Positions 12,062 to 14,586 of a stretch of DNA of 14,586 nucleotides are shown here, piece after piece (the first letter of the stretch is position 1; the number at the start of each line of letters is the position of its first letter). The notes under the pieces are model-generated. The model searched no databases. It saw nothing but the letters and a program-made list of their open reading frames with translations, and was not told the origin of the DNA. The DNA comes from Candidatus Nomurabacteria bacterium (lineage in GTDB: Bacteria > Patescibacteriota > Minisyncoccia > Phycocordibacterales > UBA9973), in NCBI GenBank assembly GCA_943350065.1, contig CALQZZ010000005.1, positions 1-14,586 on the forward strand. The letters are read 5' to 3'. The position numbers were made by a program, and so were the translations under genes.

Positions 12062-13711
12062 TTATTTATTTTTAATACAAGCTTTTATAAAAGCTGTAAA
12101 AAGTGGGTGAGGTGTGAGTGGACGAGCTAGAAATTCTGGATGAAATTGAACAGCTAAGAAAAATGGATGTACTTTTTTAGGTAATTCGGCTATTTCCATA
12201 AGTTTTCCATTTGGAGATTTACCAGAAAATACTAAACCTTTCTTCTCTAACTCTTCTACATAAAAATTATTCACTTCATAACGATGCCTATGGCGCTCAA
12301 TTATTTCTTTCTTTCCATAAGAATTTTCTGCAATACTTCCCTTGGCCAATACAGCATTGTAACTACCAAGACGCATTGAACCTCCGTAAACATTCTTTTT
12401 CAATAACTCTTTTTGATCTTCCATTACATCGACAACCAAATTTTTTGAGCTTGGATTTACTTCAGCAGTATTGGCATCCTTCAAACCTAAAATATTTCTA
12501 GAATATTCAATCACGAGAAGTTGCATACCATAACAAAGCCCAAAATATGGAATTTTATTTTCACGAGCAAATTTAATAACACTTATTATTCCTTCTATTC
12601 CACGTGAACCGAATCCTCCAGGTACAATGATTCCATCGTAGTTTTTTAATTCTTTCAATTTTACTGGTGATTTTTCAAAATCAGTAGAATTAAGCCAAGA
12701 AATAACTGGCTTTTTATTTTGAGCATAAGCTGAATATTTCACAGCCTCAATAACAGAAAGATATGAATCAGAAAGGACAAAGTCCCCTGTCTCAAAATAT
12801 TTTCCAATCATAGCAATTTTCAAAGTGTCCTTATTTTTATGAACCTTCTTGGTGAAATTTTTCCAAGCAAGCCAATTTTTCTCATCTGGTTTCTTACAAG
12901 CTACACCCATTATTTCACAAAGTTTTTCAGACAATTTTTCTTTTTCAAAATTTAAAGGTATATCGTAAACACTATCTACATCTGGTGCAGAGATTATTCG
13001 GTCCATAGGAATATTACAAAACATTGCTAGTTTTTCTTTTCGTTTTTCATCAAGTGGTGTATCAGCACGAGCAATTAAAATATCAGCTTGAATTCCTGAA
13101 CCATTAAGCAATCTTGATGCATGCTGTGTCGGCTTGGTTTTCATCTCACCCACTTTTGAAGGAGTCGGCAAATAAGAAACCATTACAAAAATAACATCAT
13201 GAGGATTTTCAATTTTTAGCATTCTAGCAGCTTCTAAATATAAAATATTTTCATATTCTCCGACAGTACCACCGATTTCAATCATTACTACATCAGCCTT
13301 AGCATCAGTAGCTGCTTTTTTAATACGTCCGACTATTTCCATTGGAATATGAGGAACGACTTGGACACACTTACCTTTGTATTCCAAATTGCGTTCTTTT
13401 TCAATAACAGCCTGATATACACGGCCAGTCGTCATATAGTTTGTACGAGTCAAATTCACATCTAAAAATCTTTCATAATTACCCATATCTTGATCTGTCT
13501 CATCTCCATCTCCCAATACAAAAACTTCTCCATGCTCTGTCGGATTCATTGTTCCTGCATCCACATTGATATATGGATCTATTTTTATCGCTGTGACATT
13601 GAGTCCACGATTTTTTAAGATAAGCCCAATTGAGGAAGAAGTAATACCTTTTCCTACTCCAGAAATAACACCACCCACCACAAAAATATATTTTGTATTT
13701 TCTTTAGCCAT
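12062..13711 (-). CDS. pyrG: CTP synthase
   Basis: A 549-residue enzyme, normal family length, that makes CTP from UTP, ATP and glutamine in the cytoplasm. The synthase domain starts with VVGGVISGVGKGITSSSIG (11-29) and includes IKIDPYINVDAGTMNP (about 42-57), HGEVFVLGDGDETDQDMGNY (60-79) and IEIGGTVGEYE (about 144-154). The glutamine amidotransferase domain has PGGFGSRG (364-371), the nucleophile Cys393 in GLCYGMQ, and the His-Glu pair in FHPEF near residue 524. All catalytic residues are present. It is sandwiched between ftsX (11-bp gap upstream) and the cation transporter (3-bp gap downstream). Confidence 0.98.
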   Translation of the reverse strand: MAKENTKYIFVVGGVISGVGKGITSSSIGLILKNRGLNVTAIKIDPYINVDAGTMNPTEHGEVFVLGDGDETDQDMGNYERFLDVNLTRTNYMTTGRVYQAVIEKERNLEYKGKCVQVVPHIPMEIVGRIKKAATDAKADVVMIEIGGTVGEYENILYLEAARMLKIENPHDVIFVMVSYLPTPSKVGEMKTKPTQHASRLLNGSGIQADILIARADTPLDEKRKEKLAMFCNIPMDRIISAPDVDSVYDIPLNFEKEKLSEKLCEIMGVACKKPDEKNWLAWKNFTKKVHKNKDTLKIAMIGKYFETGDFVLSDSYLSVIEAVKYSAYAQNKKPVISWLNSTDFEKSPVKLKELKNYDGIIVPGGFGSRGIEGIISVIKFARENKIPYFGLCYGMQLLVIEYSRNILGLKDANTAEVNPSSKNLVVDVMEDQKELLKKNVYGGSMRLGSYNAVLAKGSIAENSYGKKEIIERHRHRYEVNNFYVEELEKKGLVFSGKSPNGKLMEIAELPKKVHPFFLAVQFHPEFLARPLTPHPLFTAFIKACIKNK

Positions 13712-13722
13712 TTTATTTTTAA

Positions 13723-14586
13723 TTACTTATTTAAATACCTACGTACTGCAAAAGAGGAAGATATCATCCCAAGCAGAATCCCTGATAATAGCACAATAAA
13801 GAAAATTTGAAAGAAATTTGAAGTAAAATAATCATAAACATTCATTCCTAAGAATAAGGTCATATGACTACCAAACCAGACTGTCGATGGCCAAAAAATA
13901 AGCATTGTTATCACGGTGGCTATTAAACCATAAATAGCACCTTCTACCATAAATGGACCTCGAATACGTATTTTACTTGCTCCGACTAAACGCATAACGG
14001 AAATCTCTTCACGAGACATAAAAATAGCCAAACGAATAGTGTTGTAAGCAATAATTAAAGATATTAAGCTGAAGATTAGAGTCACAATAAAACCAAGTTT
14101 TTCTGCTCCGTTTATTATTGAACTTAAACGATCAATGACTAATTTATTTTGATTATAATTAACTTTATCAATAATAGAATTTGAACCAGAAACTAAAACA
14201 TTATCACTCTTCAAGAAATTGGAAATACTTTCATATTGATTTATTTCTTTTGCTTTAATATTCAAAAAGGCGCCGAGTGGATTTATTCCTATTTCATCGA
14301 GAGCTTGAATTGTCGGATAATCATCTTTGTGACGATCACGGAAAGTCTGCAGAGCTTCAGCTGAAGAGACAAATTCTGTACTTGCTACTTCTGGTAATTT
14401 TTCAATATTAGCTTTTAGGGCCATCATCTCGGAATCTTGTGCTCCTGTATTAAAATAAATAGTTATATCTACTTTCTCTTTCATTTGATCTAAAGAAGAA
14501 TGTAATACTGCTTGCAGAAAGATAAGTGAACCGATTACTGAAAGAGTGATCGTAATGATTAAAACTGCAGACCATGAAATAATTCC
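13723..14586 (-). CDS. ftsX: Cell division protein FtsX (5' end off window)
   Basis: The reading frame has no stop up to the right edge, so the gene is cut at its N-terminus. An internal ATG at 14484 is not the start, because the upstream codons encode a typical FtsX first membrane helix (AVLIITITLSVIGSLIFLQ) followed by HSSLDQMKEKVDITIYFN. The visible 287 residues then contain the extracytoplasmic domain, three membrane helices, a cytoplasmic EEISVMRLVGASKIRIRGPF loop and a last helix before VRRYLNK. FtsX pairs with the ATPase FtsE to activate cell-wall hydrolases at division. ftsE would be expected just beyond the right edge. Only about 10 residues of the N-terminus are likely missing. Confidence 0.95.
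   Translation of the reverse strand, partial: GIISWSAVLIITITLSVIGSLIFLQAVLHSSLDQMKEKVDITIYFNTGAQDSEMMALKANIEKLPEVASTEFVSSAEALQTFRDRHKDDYPTIQALDEIGINPLGAFLNIKAKEINQYESISNFLKSDNVLVSGSNSIIDKVNYNQNKLVIDRLSSIINGAEKLGFIVTLIFSLISLIIAYNTIRLAIFMSREEISVMRLVGASKIRIRGPFMVEGAIYGLIATVITMLIFWPSTVWFGSHMTLFLGMNVYDYFTSNFFQIFFIVLLSGILLGMISSSFAVRRYLNK

Noticed and set aside
1..14586. Alternative genetic code with TGA as sense (as in Gracilibacteria/SR1)
   Set aside because: No gene here ends in TGA (12 TAA, 4 TAG), but all conserved genes are full length without in-frame TGA. Glycine-rich proteins such as LepA would be expected to use TGA under that code.
1..14586. CRISPR array, insertion sequence or integrase
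   Set aside because: No regularly spaced repeats, transposase or integrase reading frame was seen; the only long direct repeat pair is TR/VR.

Overview
The window is AT-rich and compact, and almost every gene is on the minus strand. Gene content (EF4/LepA, CTP synthase, FtsX, FtsB/DivIC, many small membrane proteins, a MacA/MacB-like exporter) and very short gaps suggest the Candidate Phyla Radiation (Patescibacteria), probably a Parcubacteria-type genome. This is inference from gene style; no marker here fixes the lineage. All 16 genes whose stop codon lies in the window end in TAA or TAG, and none needs an in-frame TGA, so the standard bacterial code fits.

Layout. Positions 1-750 hold the start of an unknown gene that runs off the left edge, tRNA-Phe with two degenerate copies of its 5' part behind it, a small membrane protein and tRNA-Arg. 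Positions 756-3373 hold a glutaredoxin, an FtsB/DivIC-like division protein, a 35-residue plus-strand membrane peptide, and lepA; the last two converge on one shared hairpin. Positions 3425-6202 hold a complete diversity-generating retroelement (DGR). Positions 6219-9789 hold an ABC exporter operon (membrane fusion protein, ATPase, FtsX/MacB-type permease), preceded by a SAM methyltransferase (9835-10422). Next come tRNA-Gln, a four-helix membrane protein, a ZnT9-like cation transporter, pyrG, and an ftsX cut by the right edge.

The DGR is the main discovery. A 118-bp template repeat (4941-5058) matches a variable repeat (5382-5499) at the 3' end of a 230-residue target gene. All 18 differences fall at template adenines (read on the minus strand) and none falls at the other 85 positions. 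They change 11 of 12 Asn/Lys codons. A DGR-type reverse transcriptase (motifs LPLGNLTSQ and YADD) and an Avd-like accessory protein complete the set. The target has its own near-consensus promoter, a structured leader and its own terminator, so the template RNA and RT probably use a separate promoter.

Several details are unusual. avd is on the strand opposite to RT, template and target, and its 5' end overlaps the 5' end of the RT gene. A C9/G9 tract lies inside that overlap and is read by both genes, so one slip would frameshift both. The RT carries an insertion of about 50 residues between its fingers/palm region and the SQ motif, containing an 11-bp perfect hairpin. The target has no visible signal peptide or membrane segment, which suggests diversification of a cytoplasmic protein or of one exported by an unknown route.
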